DNA from: Methylocystis sp. H62
GTDB lineage: Bacteria > Pseudomonadota > Alphaproteobacteria > Rhizobiales > Beijerinckiaceae
DNA: 64,000 bases
Direction: 5' to 3'
Assembly (NCBI RefSeq): GCF_015709515.1
Contig: NZ_JADNQZ010000049.1
Span: forward strand, 62,001-126,000
Positions 57,349 through 64,000 of the stretch are shown here, in pieces. Numbering within the stretch: position 1 is the stretch's first letter; each line of letters starts with the position of its first letter. The translations under genes and the position numbers were made by a program. The notes below the pieces were generated by a model. That model did not search any database. It was not told the origin of the DNA and was given only the letters and a program-made list of their open reading frames with translations.

Positions 57349-58035
57349 ATGATCTCAAAACCGGTGCAGAATTATTGGGCCCTGATCGCCGGGCGTCACG
57401 ACGCGGATGCTTTTTCGGTTATCGACGCCGCCTATCGCGAACCGCAACGCAGGTATCATGATTGGGGCCATATCGTCGATTTGCTGACGAAGCTCGACTG
57501 CTCGAAGGCGCTCGCCGTACGGCCAGATCTGATCGCCGCCGCGATCTTTTGGCATGACGCTGTCTATGAGACACGCGACGACGACGGTCTGCTTCGTCCC
57601 GACGCCGAAAATGTTCGCGCCAGCGCAACGCTCTTCGAACGTCACTCGAAATTCGACGAAACAGATGCGCAGGCCATCCATGACCTGATCATGGCGACAG
57701 CGAACCACCTCAACGCGCGCGCGACGGTTGAGCATTACCCCGGTTTTTCGCGCGATCTGGACCTCTTCCTCGACCTCGATCTTTCCTCGCTCGGCGCGTC
57801 CTGGTCCGAGTTCGAGCAGAATCTGGCGCGGCTTCGTTTCGAATACGCCTGGGTGCCCGAGCCGCTCTTTTGCCTTGGGCGGCTCCAGATGATCGACACA
57901 TTCGCCGCGCATGGAGACGCGCTTTACCGCCTCGACGAGACGCGCAAGCTCTGGTGCGCGCGGGCGCATCAAAATCTCGCGCGCGCGCAGGAGCAATTGC
58001 GCCGGCAGGTGGCGCGGCTCGCCTCGTCGGCCTAG
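57349..58035 (+). CDS. HD-domain metal-dependent phosphohydrolase
   Basis: 228 residues. YHDWGHIVDLL and FWHDAVYE contain the HD residues, and the sequence matches the COG4339 predicted metal-dependent phosphohydrolases (N-terminal QNYWALIAGRH, C-terminal HEDA-type segments replaced by QAIHDLIMATANHL). The natural substrate is unknown. Being next to a cyclase, a cyclic-nucleotide phosphodiesterase role is an attractive but unproved inference. 78 bases after the cyclase. Confidence 0.82.
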   Translation: MISKPVQNYWALIAGRHDADAFSVIDAAYREPQRRYHDWGHIVDLLTKLDCSKALAVRPDLIAAAIFWHDAVYETRDDDGLLRPDAENVRASATLFERHSKFDETDAQAIHDLIMATANHLNARATVEHYPGFSRDLDLFLDLDLSSLGASWSEFEQNLARLRFEYAWVPEPLFCLGRLQMIDTFAAHGDALYRLDETRKLWCARAHQNLARAQEQLRRQVARLASSA

Positions 58036-58147
58036 AGCGTTTCCCGATTACATGGAATCATGTGATCGATTGGGAATCGCTCAATATAGAAATATTGGAG
58101 CAGTTTCCTATCGAAAAAGCCTGTCAACTTTTTCGGAACCTGCTCCC
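58035..58147. repeat. Two tandem imperfect hairpins (REP-like, family D)
   Basis: The first hairpin spans 58035-58082, with GAGCG...CGCTC outer ends and long imperfect arms around a CATGGAATCATG core. The second spans 58096-58146, with GGAGCAGTTTCC facing GGAACCTGCTCC and GAAAAAG facing CTTTTTC. It sits between convergent genes and may terminate both. Similar GAGC...GCTC elements are familiar from other Rhizobiales. Confidence 0.65.
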
Positions 58148-58148
58148 G

Positions 58149-59744
58149 TTACAAAGCGAGCGCCGAGCGCACCTTCGCCGAATAGCCGTAGATGTCGTCG
58201 TAAAGCTTCAGTGCGCCGTCGTCGTTGACCCCGGCAGTGAAATATTCGATGTGCACCGGAATGGGCTTCGCCAGATTGATGCGGCGCTCCTTCTTGCCGA
58301 TCAGAGCCTTCAGGCGCTTTTCGTCATAGCCAGGACGCCCGATGATTTCTTCCGCGAGCTTGAACGGATTCTGGACACGTACGCATCCGTGACTGTATGC
58401 GCGCTTGGCGCGGGCGAAGAGTTTCTTCTGCGGCGTGTCGTGCATGTAAATCAAGAGGTCGTTCGGAAATACGAATTTGAGCCGGCCAAGCGCGTTCTTC
58501 TCGCCGGGCTCCTGCTGAACGAATGGCTTTCCATTACGGTAGGTCACTTTGTATCCGCGCGTGCGAAGCTTGGAGAGCTTGCCGCCGGTTTTGGGCTCCA
58601 GCTCCTTCTCTATGATCGACTCCGGAACGGTCCAGGTCGGATTGATGATGATATATGGCATCACGTCGGAAAACACCGGCGTCGGCGACGTCTTCTTGCC
58701 CACGACAACGCGCCCGCGAAACACAATTTGATTATCTCGCGTGAATGTCGTCTCGAACTGCGGAATATTGACTTCAAGGCGCGTCGCGCCCATGTCGCGC
58801 GGCTCCCAGCGCCACCGCTCCATATTGGCGATGATCTCCGCCTCGACGCGCTTCGCCTTGGCGTCGGAAAGCGACGCAAAATTCGTGATGGGCCGCGCAT
58901 CCGACTCGTGAGCTGCGGCGGCCTCGCGGCGCGGATGGCCGCGTGCGGCGCGTAGTTCGGCGAGCTTTTCGCGCAAGGCGGCGTAAGCAGGGTGCGGCGG
59001 ATTGAAGGCGGCAAGCCGCGCGCCGGCCTCATCCCCAGCCTCGGCGATCGCGTCGAGCGCTTGCGCCGGCTTCACCACCGATGGCCGCTCCTCAATGTCA
59101 GGGGAAATCGTTGCGGGGTTGACCCGGGCGCCGCTCGCTTGCGCCGCATAATCGGCCACGGCCTCCGATAGCGCCAGTTCGCCCTCGGCGCTCCAGGACG
59201 ACTCTTGCGCGGGAGTCTTTACGCGCAGGCCGTCGCGGCCGGCGTCGCGCAGAGTGTCCAGCGCGCTTTTCGCCGTTTTCGTGAAGCCATGCGCATCGCG
59301 CCAAATCGGCGCATAATCGCGCGTCTTGTAATAAGCGGCGATTTCCGATCGCTGGACGCTTCGGCTGTCGTCGGGCTCCTCATTCGACCAGTCGCGCAGC
59401 GCCTGCGCGAGGCTTTCGCGCGCTTCGGTCGCTTGCCGCTCATCGGCCCGCTGCTGTTCATCGACGCCCTGCGGCGCGTCGGCTCCCTTCTGCTTTTCGA
59501 GCTCTTGACCGAGCTCTTGGCGCTCATCGCTCTGCTGGTGCTCATCCGCTTCCCGCGGCGCATCGGCCGTCGGCCGGTTGAAGTTTTCGCGTTCTGACGA
59601 CGGCCTCGCCCTGCGCTCGGCGGCCGCCGGCGAATCGGGCGCGTCGTTTGGCGGGCTCGACATTTGCGCCATGGCCGGGGCGGCGAGCAGGGCGCCTGCG
59701 ATGACGAAAGGAGCAGCCTGCGGGAGAAGCGAAACGCGAAACAT
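58149..59744 (-). CDS. L,D-transpeptidase (YcbB-like), periplasmic
   Basis: 531 residues. Signal peptide MFRVSLLPQAAPFVIAGALLAAPAMA, a highly charged Glu/Gln-rich linker (about 40-120), a scaffold domain (RSEIAAYYKTRDYAPIW), and a C-terminal YkuD domain with the catalytic Cys in SHGCVRVQNP (near residue 453) and FPNDLLIYMHDTP. These enzymes make 3-3 peptidoglycan cross-links or attach proteins to the wall. The acidic linker is unusual in length. Start at ATG 59744 for the signal peptide. Confidence 0.93.
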   Translation of the reverse strand: MFRVSLLPQAAPFVIAGALLAAPAMAQMSSPPNDAPDSPAAAERRARPSSERENFNRPTADAPREADEHQQSDERQELGQELEKQKGADAPQGVDEQQRADERQATEARESLAQALRDWSNEEPDDSRSVQRSEIAAYYKTRDYAPIWRDAHGFTKTAKSALDTLRDAGRDGLRVKTPAQESSWSAEGELALSEAVADYAAQASGARVNPATISPDIEERPSVVKPAQALDAIAEAGDEAGARLAAFNPPHPAYAALREKLAELRAARGHPRREAAAAHESDARPITNFASLSDAKAKRVEAEIIANMERWRWEPRDMGATRLEVNIPQFETTFTRDNQIVFRGRVVVGKKTSPTPVFSDVMPYIIINPTWTVPESIIEKELEPKTGGKLSKLRTRGYKVTYRNGKPFVQQEPGEKNALGRLKFVFPNDLLIYMHDTPQKKLFARAKRAYSHGCVRVQNPFKLAEEIIGRPGYDEKRLKALIGKKERRINLAKPIPVHIEYFTAGVNDDGALKLYDDIYGYSAKVRSALAL

Positions 59745-59764
59745 GCTCGAACTCCAGTGAGCCT

Positions 59765-60115
59765 CTACAAGGCCTTGCGGCAAACAAAACGGATCGTTTG
59801 TCCGCGCACGCCATAGCCCTCGTCGGTCTCGACGGTGACGCCATGGCAATTCTGCGTAGGATCTGACTGCGCGACGGCGGTCGATTCCTGCCAGTCGACG
59901 GGGAGGATGAAGGGCTTCACGGACGAGAGTCCGGCGGCGACGCGCGCAGTCTGCGAATCCGGCGCCTTGACGAAGAGCGCCTTGGCGGCGGCGAAACTGA
60001 CATTGGCGGCGAGGATCGCGAAGGCGATCTTCATGGCCAGCGCGATGCGGATCGGTCGCGAAGCGAAGCTGGTCTTGGTCGTGCGGTTCGTCGTGTTGTT
60101 CATCGAACGGTTCAT
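59765..60115 (-). CDS. Secreted or anchored protein of unknown function
   Basis: 116 residues. A polar 20-residue start with many Thr/Asn precedes a hydrophobic stretch (RIALAMKIAFAILAANVSFAAA), giving a signal anchor or signal peptide, with an alternative start at MKIAFA (60034). The C-terminal part ATVAQSDPTQ-type region ends IRFVCRKAL and contains two cysteines. Family not recognised. Just upstream of the L,D-transpeptidase gene on the same strand. Confidence 0.5.
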   Translation of the reverse strand: MNRSMNNTTNRTTKTSFASRPIRIALAMKIAFAILAANVSFAAAKALFVKAPDSQTARVAAGLSSVKPFILPVDWQESTAVAQSDPTQNCHGVTVETDEGYGVRGQTIRFVCRKAL

Positions 60116-60251
60116 GGCGAGTGCCCCGAGGTCGTCCGCTCGATCAGCGGATGGTCAGACCCTAGAACGCCGCATGGGGAGTCGCGGTGCGCTGGCGCAC
60201 AGGGCGCCAGATGCAAGAACTCCCGGCCTTGTGGGCCGGGAGCCAAATTCA

Positions 60252-60986
60252 TCAGACGTCAAAGCCGCCGTCGCCGCCGCTGTCGAAGCCGCCGCCGTCA
60301 TCGAAGCCGGGGTCCGCGCCATAATCTGCGTCCTCCACCCCGCCTGCGTGGTCGCCGGAGTCATAACCGGCGTCGGTGGCGCCCGAGCCCGATTCATCGC
60401 CATAATAGTTGTTGATCACCGTATCGCCGCCGGTTGGTGTAAAGCCGGAGCCGATGCCGAGATTCCCCATCCCGCCATAGCCGGCGCCATGCGAGAACAG
60501 ATTGCGGATGCCGTCGGCGAGCAGCACGCCGCCCGCGACGCCCGCCGCGGTGCCGAGCGCGCCCTTGAGAAATCCGCCCGTTTCAGGCGCAGGCGGCTGC
60601 TGTTGGCCCCAGCCCTGCGGCGCGTAGCCGCCGGCCACGGGATTCATGCCGCCCTGCTGGGCGCCGCCCCAAGGTCCGCTCGGACGAGCCTGCTGGGGAG
60701 GTGGCGCCGGACGGGGACTGCCCCCGAACAGGCCGCCGAGAAATCCGCCGGCGGGCTTCGACTCAAGCTCCTGGACGCGGGCTTCGAGCTCCTCAATGCG
60801 CGCATTGGCGCCTTGCAGCGCCTGATCCTGCACGATCACGGTCTGCGCCAGGAGATAGGGCGCCGCCGGCTGAGCCTTGATCTGTTCGCTGATGAAAGCC
60901 TCCGCCGCCTGGTCGCGCGGCGTCGAGGCGGCGCTCTTGGTGCGCTCGAACAGTCCAGCGATGAGTTGGCGTTCTTCCGGTGACAT
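60252..60986 (-). CDS. DUF2076 family protein
   Basis: 244 residues. MSPEERQLIAGLFERTKSAAS and PAAPYLLAQTVIVQDQALQGANARIEELEARVQELES are the typical DUF2076 start, with a coiled-coil stretch. Then come a Pro/Gln-rich linker, a Gly/Ala-rich hydrophobic patch (FLKGALGTAAGVAGGVLLADGIRNLF) and an acidic Gly/Asp tail with no cysteines. Unknown function, possibly a periplasmic ligand-binding protein family. GGAG precedes the ATG chosen. Confidence 0.85.
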   Translation of the reverse strand: MSPEERQLIAGLFERTKSAASTPRDQAAEAFISEQIKAQPAAPYLLAQTVIVQDQALQGANARIEELEARVQELESKPAGGFLGGLFGGSPRPAPPPQQARPSGPWGGAQQGGMNPVAGGYAPQGWGQQQPPAPETGGFLKGALGTAAGVAGGVLLADGIRNLFSHGAGYGGMGNLGIGSGFTPTGGDTVINNYYGDESGSGATDAGYDSGDHAGGVEDADYGADPGFDDGGGFDSGGDGGFDV

Positions 60987-61130
60987 AGGGTTCTCCATCG
61001 TTGCCGCCCTCGAAGGGGTGGCGCAGGAAGATATGGCCCTGGCGCAAAACGCCGCCAAGCCCCAAGCGCGAACGCGGCCGATTAAACTTTCGAAATCTAG
61101 CGTAAGGCCGGGTCGCGCTAGATCTCCGCG

Positions 61131-63125
61131 CTATGCGTGCGGCCAATGGCGTTCGCGGAACCAGTTGCGATAGTCCGTCATCTTCGCGCGCTGCGCGGCC
61201 GGCGCGCGCCGGCTGCATGTCGCCGCCTCGGCGCTTCCGTCCGCCGCGCCCCACCGCAGCTCGACGCAGTCGTTGGGATTGTAGCCCATCTCAAGGTCCG
61301 CCGCGCGATCCATCACGTCTTTGAGCGAGAGCGTCCAGGCGGAGCCGTCGCTGCGCGTATAGGAAAAGGTGCGAGCCGCGAGTTCGCTCGCCAGCGCGCT
61401 TTGCAGTTGGGCCTGAACGCCCGCCGGACCTCTGCCAAACGGCATGGCGTAGCGATCGCTGCGCCGCGCGACGCGGTCGGGATATCCGCGCACCACATCT
61501 ATGGCGATCAGCAGGCGGAGATCGCGCGCCGGCGTCGAGAAGTCCTCCCATGCGCCGGAGGTCGCGAAGATCGCCGGACCGTCCGGCATCGATGCCTCGC
61601 CGCGCCCGCCGCTCTGGAACTTTCGACCGTTTTCCACCGCCGTCGCGCGCGTTTTAACCTGCTCCTCGAGCGCCGTGATCGCCGCCATCATCGCGCGCGT
61701 CGGATCTAGCGGCTCAGGCGACATCACCTCATCCATGCGATCGTAGAATTCCTCGGCGCCGAACTGCGACTGCTCCAGCGAGAAATCGCCGTAATCCGGG
61801 TTCTTGGCGATCTCGGCGTTGGTGAGCGCCCGCAACCCGCCGTTCTCGCGCACGATCGGCCGGAAGCGCTTGAAGCCCGGGCTGCCGAGGGAAGCGCCGT
61901 TCGCGAACAGGAAGTTGCCGCGCCAGAACCGCTTGCGCGTGACCGTGCCATCCGGCTCGGCGTCGACGGCGAGAAACACGCCGGCGGCGTCCGCCGTCTG
62001 CGGGACGCGTTGCACCAGCATCATGACGTGCCCATAGGGATCGGCGTAGGCCGTTCCGGGACGCAGCGTCTCCTGCGTCAGCGGGATCGTGTAAAAATCC
62101 GATTTGTCGCTGTTTGCCGGCGCGCGCACCGAACCGGAATGAACCACGTCGCCCACAGCCCGAAAATATCCGGCGACGCCGGCCGGCCGCTTGGGGGCAG
62201 GCGGTTTCGCGGGAGCCGCCGCGGGGGCGGCCGGCGATCCGGGCTGGACCTGCTGCGGCTGTGAAAACAGTTGCTGCAAGATATTCGTTGGCGCCGCTGC
62301 GGGCGCGGGCGCGGGGGCCGGCGAAGCGGCGGCCGACGCCACGGCTTGCTCCGGCGGCGGCGCGGGGCGGGTCAGCTGGGGATGCAGAATATCAAATCGT
62401 TCATTGCAGCGCGGCGACGCGCCGCCGCCTCCGCGAGAGCAATTCGAATAGGCGAAAGGCAAGCCCATCTTGAAGGCGAAATAGGCGCGCAAGAAGTATA
62501 CGAAATCGGCGCAGTCGGGCTTCAGCGATAGGGTGAGGCTGTCTTCGCCCGCGCCGAGATGATTGAACAGGACATTGCGCGACGGATTGCGCAGCACCTC
62601 ATGCCATGTCTTCCATGACTGTTCCGCTTCGAGCGGCGCGTCAAAAAGTTTGGCGACCCATGCCGAATACAAATTTTCAGTCGCGCGGTTCCATGAATTG
62701 TGCACCCGCCAGACGCTGCCTTCCGCCGCGCGCGACGCGGACGTCTTGCGCGCGCTCACGTCGATTTCCTTCGTGCTGCAGCTAGACGAAGTAGTGTTGA
62801 GCGTCGCATGCCACGCGCCGGCGGCCGGCGACGCAACCTCGGCGAACCAGACATAAGGGGGCCCGCCCCGCTGTCCGCGCGATCTGGCCGCGACCCTTCC
62901 ATCAGGCCCAATCAGCGAAAGCTCGCCGTCGAGCGGCTTTTCCGCAGCGACGAGGATGCGCAAGGGCGCGCCTGCCCAAGGCGACGCCGGCGACGTTACA
63001 ACCGCGACCTCAGCCGATTCCTCGCAGGGCGAATCTTGAGCCTGGGCGTTTGAGAAGGGAAAAAGAAAGGCAAAAAGGGCGCTTGCGACAGGCAAGGAAG
63101 CAGCGAATCGGCGCGCTGAAAACAT
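61131..63125 (-). CDS. Large exported protein with papain/NlpC-like catalytic elements
   Basis: 664 residues. Signal peptide MFSARRFAASLPVASALFAFLFPFSNAQA, an Ig-like or beta-rich domain (about 40-120), then KPDCADFVYFLRAYFAFKMGLPFAY (Cys near residue 205) and, after a Pro/Ala linker (about 250-310), GTAYADPYGHVMMLVQRV (His near residue 365). A Cys on a helix N-terminus followed by a strand-borne His resembles NlpC/P60-type peptidases, but spacing is long and the third residue is not clear. It may act on peptidoglycan. Not assigned to a named family. Confidence 0.6.
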   Translation of the reverse strand: MFSARRFAASLPVASALFAFLFPFSNAQAQDSPCEESAEVAVVTSPASPWAGAPLRILVAAEKPLDGELSLIGPDGRVAARSRGQRGGPPYVWFAEVASPAAGAWHATLNTTSSSCSTKEIDVSARKTSASRAAEGSVWRVHNSWNRATENLYSAWVAKLFDAPLEAEQSWKTWHEVLRNPSRNVLFNHLGAGEDSLTLSLKPDCADFVYFLRAYFAFKMGLPFAYSNCSRGGGGASPRCNERFDILHPQLTRPAPPPEQAVASAAASPAPAPAPAAAPTNILQQLFSQPQQVQPGSPAAPAAAPAKPPAPKRPAGVAGYFRAVGDVVHSGSVRAPANSDKSDFYTIPLTQETLRPGTAYADPYGHVMMLVQRVPQTADAAGVFLAVDAEPDGTVTRKRFWRGNFLFANGASLGSPGFKRFRPIVRENGGLRALTNAEIAKNPDYGDFSLEQSQFGAEEFYDRMDEVMSPEPLDPTRAMMAAITALEEQVKTRATAVENGRKFQSGGRGEASMPDGPAIFATSGAWEDFSTPARDLRLLIAIDVVRGYPDRVARRSDRYAMPFGRGPAGVQAQLQSALASELAARTFSYTRSDGSAWTLSLKDVMDRAADLEMGYNPNDCVELRWGAADGSAEAATCSRRAPAAQRAKMTDYRNWFRERHWPHA

Positions 63126-63237
63126 TTGTGACCCTCTCTTGGACCGCCCTCGATGGGTTTCTTCGTCAGAGGCCGGTTCGCAGGATACGGAGCTGGCGGG
63201 AATCCGGCTGTGGACCTGATGCGCGACTTTCGCTCAG

Positions 63238-63293
63238 CGGCCCATTGCTTACGGCCCATTGCTTACGGCCCATTGCTTACGGCCCATTGTTTG
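63238..63293. repeat. 14-bp tandem repeat, four copies
   Basis: CGGCCCATTGCTTA repeats head to tail at 63238, 63252 and 63266, and a fourth, slightly altered copy (CGGCCCATTGTTTG) ends at 63293. It lies in the 374-base gap between the large exported protein and the reductase. The rest of that gap holds the palindrome at 63393-63487 and nothing else recognisable. Confidence 0.85.
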
Positions 63294-63392
63294 AAAGAAA
63301 TGGGTCAAAATGGCGACGGCTTGGCCGCCACGGTAGCGGCGCCTCAACCTTGCACGGCGGCGGCTATCGTCAGGACGCCACCTTTCAGCGTC

Positions 63393-63487
63393 ATGCCCGC
63401 GCTCATCCACGCGGCGCCGCTGCGCAGGACTTTCAGCATTGGCGAAGTGTCCCGACGTGGATGGCCGGGACAAGCCCGGCCATGACG
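63393..63487. repeat. REP-like inverted repeat, family A
   Basis: CATGCCCGCGCTCATCCACG at the left and CGTGGATGGCCGGGACAAGC...CCATGACG at the right, the second arm identical to that at 25150-25180. It lies just past the stop of the reductase gene, so it may shield or terminate its mRNA. Confidence 0.75.
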
Positions 63488-63499
63488 TGAAACCTTTCC

Positions 63500-64000
63500 T
63501 CAAGCCGCCGTGAATTTCTCGCTGAAGATGCGGTCGTGCGGGACGCCGGCGGCACGGCCAGCTTCCTCGGCTGCGGCGATCAGCGCAGGTGGGCCGCAGG
63601 CGTAAATGTCCGGCCGCTCGGTCGCGCTCGACAGCGCCTGCGCGAGCGCTTCTACCGGCGTGCCGGTAAACTCGCGCCATTCCTGTTCCGGCTTCCACAC
63701 GCAGAGCGTCACGACGAGCTGCGGCAACGCCGCCTTGAGCTTCTCGATCACGTCGAGCGCGAAAAGCTCATCGACTTTGTTAACGCCGAAAAACAGCCGG
63801 CAAGGGCGCTGATCGGCGAATTCGCCCATTTGCCGCAGCATCGAGAGCGCCGGCGCGAGGCCGGTGCCGCCGACGACAAACCAGCGCGGCGCCGCGCTCG
63901 ACTCATCGAGGGTGAACTGCCCCTGCGGACCGCGCACATGCAGCGTATCGCCGATGGCGGCGCGATCACGGAGATAATCCGAAAAGGCGCCGTGCGGCTG
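63500..64000 (-). CDS. Ferredoxin-type reductase, FAD/NAD domain (5' end outside window)
   Basis: 166 residues visible; the frame is open to the window edge. GAFSDYLRDRAAIGDTLHVRGPQGQF is the FAD-binding beta-barrel end, VGGTGLAPALSMLRQM the NAD-binding loop and YACGPPALIAAAEEAG the conserved CGPP motif. Order and sequence resemble oxygenase reductases such as MmoC or BenC, which pass electrons from NADH through FAD and a 2Fe-2S domain (outside the window). Whether it serves a methane monooxygenase or another oxygenase cannot be decided here. Confidence 0.85.
   Translation of the reverse strand, partial: QPHGAFSDYLRDRAAIGDTLHVRGPQGQFTLDESSAAPRWFVVGGTGLAPALSMLRQMGEFADQRPCRLFFGVNKVDELFALDVIEKLKAALPQLVVTLCVWKPEQEWREFTGTPVEALAQALSSATERPDIYACGPPALIAAAEEAGRAAGVPHDRIFSEKFTAA

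Overview
The window is about 64 kb of GC-rich chromosome from an alphaproteobacterium of the Rhizobiales/Hyphomicrobiales. It most likely belongs to the type II methanotrophs of the Methylocystis/Methylosinus group. The best evidence is a Tat-exported, 13-cysteine copper storage protein (Csp1 type, 48106-48549). A reductase C-terminal domain resembling MmoC-type oxygenase reductases (63500-64000) and an Irr-like operator are consistent with this. No phage, plasmid backbone, insertion sequence, rRNA operon or CRISPR array was seen. Most genes are ordinary housekeeping or envelope genes on both strands, with short intergenic spaces often filled by palindromic (REP-like) elements.

Layout. 1-5 kb: a 5'-truncated tgt whose zinc site has degenerated, an orphan HigA-like regulator coupled to an amino-methyltransferase, and recG. 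5-12 kb: a VanX-type dipeptidase, a Tat-exported superoxide dismutase, pyrE, a glutathione transferase, and several small membrane or cell-wall genes. 12-19 kb: tRNA-Leu(CAA), a YqaA/DedA-like protein, dsbB, rlmN, a TetR repressor facing a 14-TM drug exporter across a perfect operator, and an EEP nuclease/phosphatase. 19-30 kb: a PQQ-type sorbosone dehydrogenase-like lipoprotein, a YfgM-like protein, der, an O-methyltransferase, a three-gene rubrerythrin / HdrD-like Fe-S protein / DUF3501 cluster behind an Irr-like box, a Phd/PemK toxin-antitoxin pair, a decayed HTH gene, and prfC. 30-41 kb: a TetR (CerR type) unit with a membrane protein and a perfect operator, glyA with a structured leader, the nrdR-ribD-ribE-ribH-nusB-thiL series, and a K+-independent proton-pumping pyrophosphatase with a strong terminator.

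41-50 kb: a frameshifted antitoxin-like gene, nadE, a frameshifted membrane-protein gene, a D-amino acid transaminase, a GCS2-type ligase overlapping an M14/AstE-type hydrolase, and the copper genes (CusF-like, csp1). 50-58 kb: a Crp/Fnr regulator, then a TPR plus outer-membrane barrel protein, a secreted FecR-domain protein with a very long His/Gly-rich tail, a CHASE2-adenylate/guanylate cyclase and an HD-type phosphohydrolase. Together these look like an uncharacterised envelope-sensing, cyclic-nucleotide signalling cassette and are the most interesting block here. 58-64 kb: an L,D-transpeptidase, secreted proteins of unknown role including a large papain-fold-like protein, a 14-bp tandem repeat, and the reductase at the window edge.

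Three genes carry single-base disruptions (28.0, 40.7 and 43.5 kb). They may be real pseudogenes or sequencing errors; the sequence alone cannot tell.
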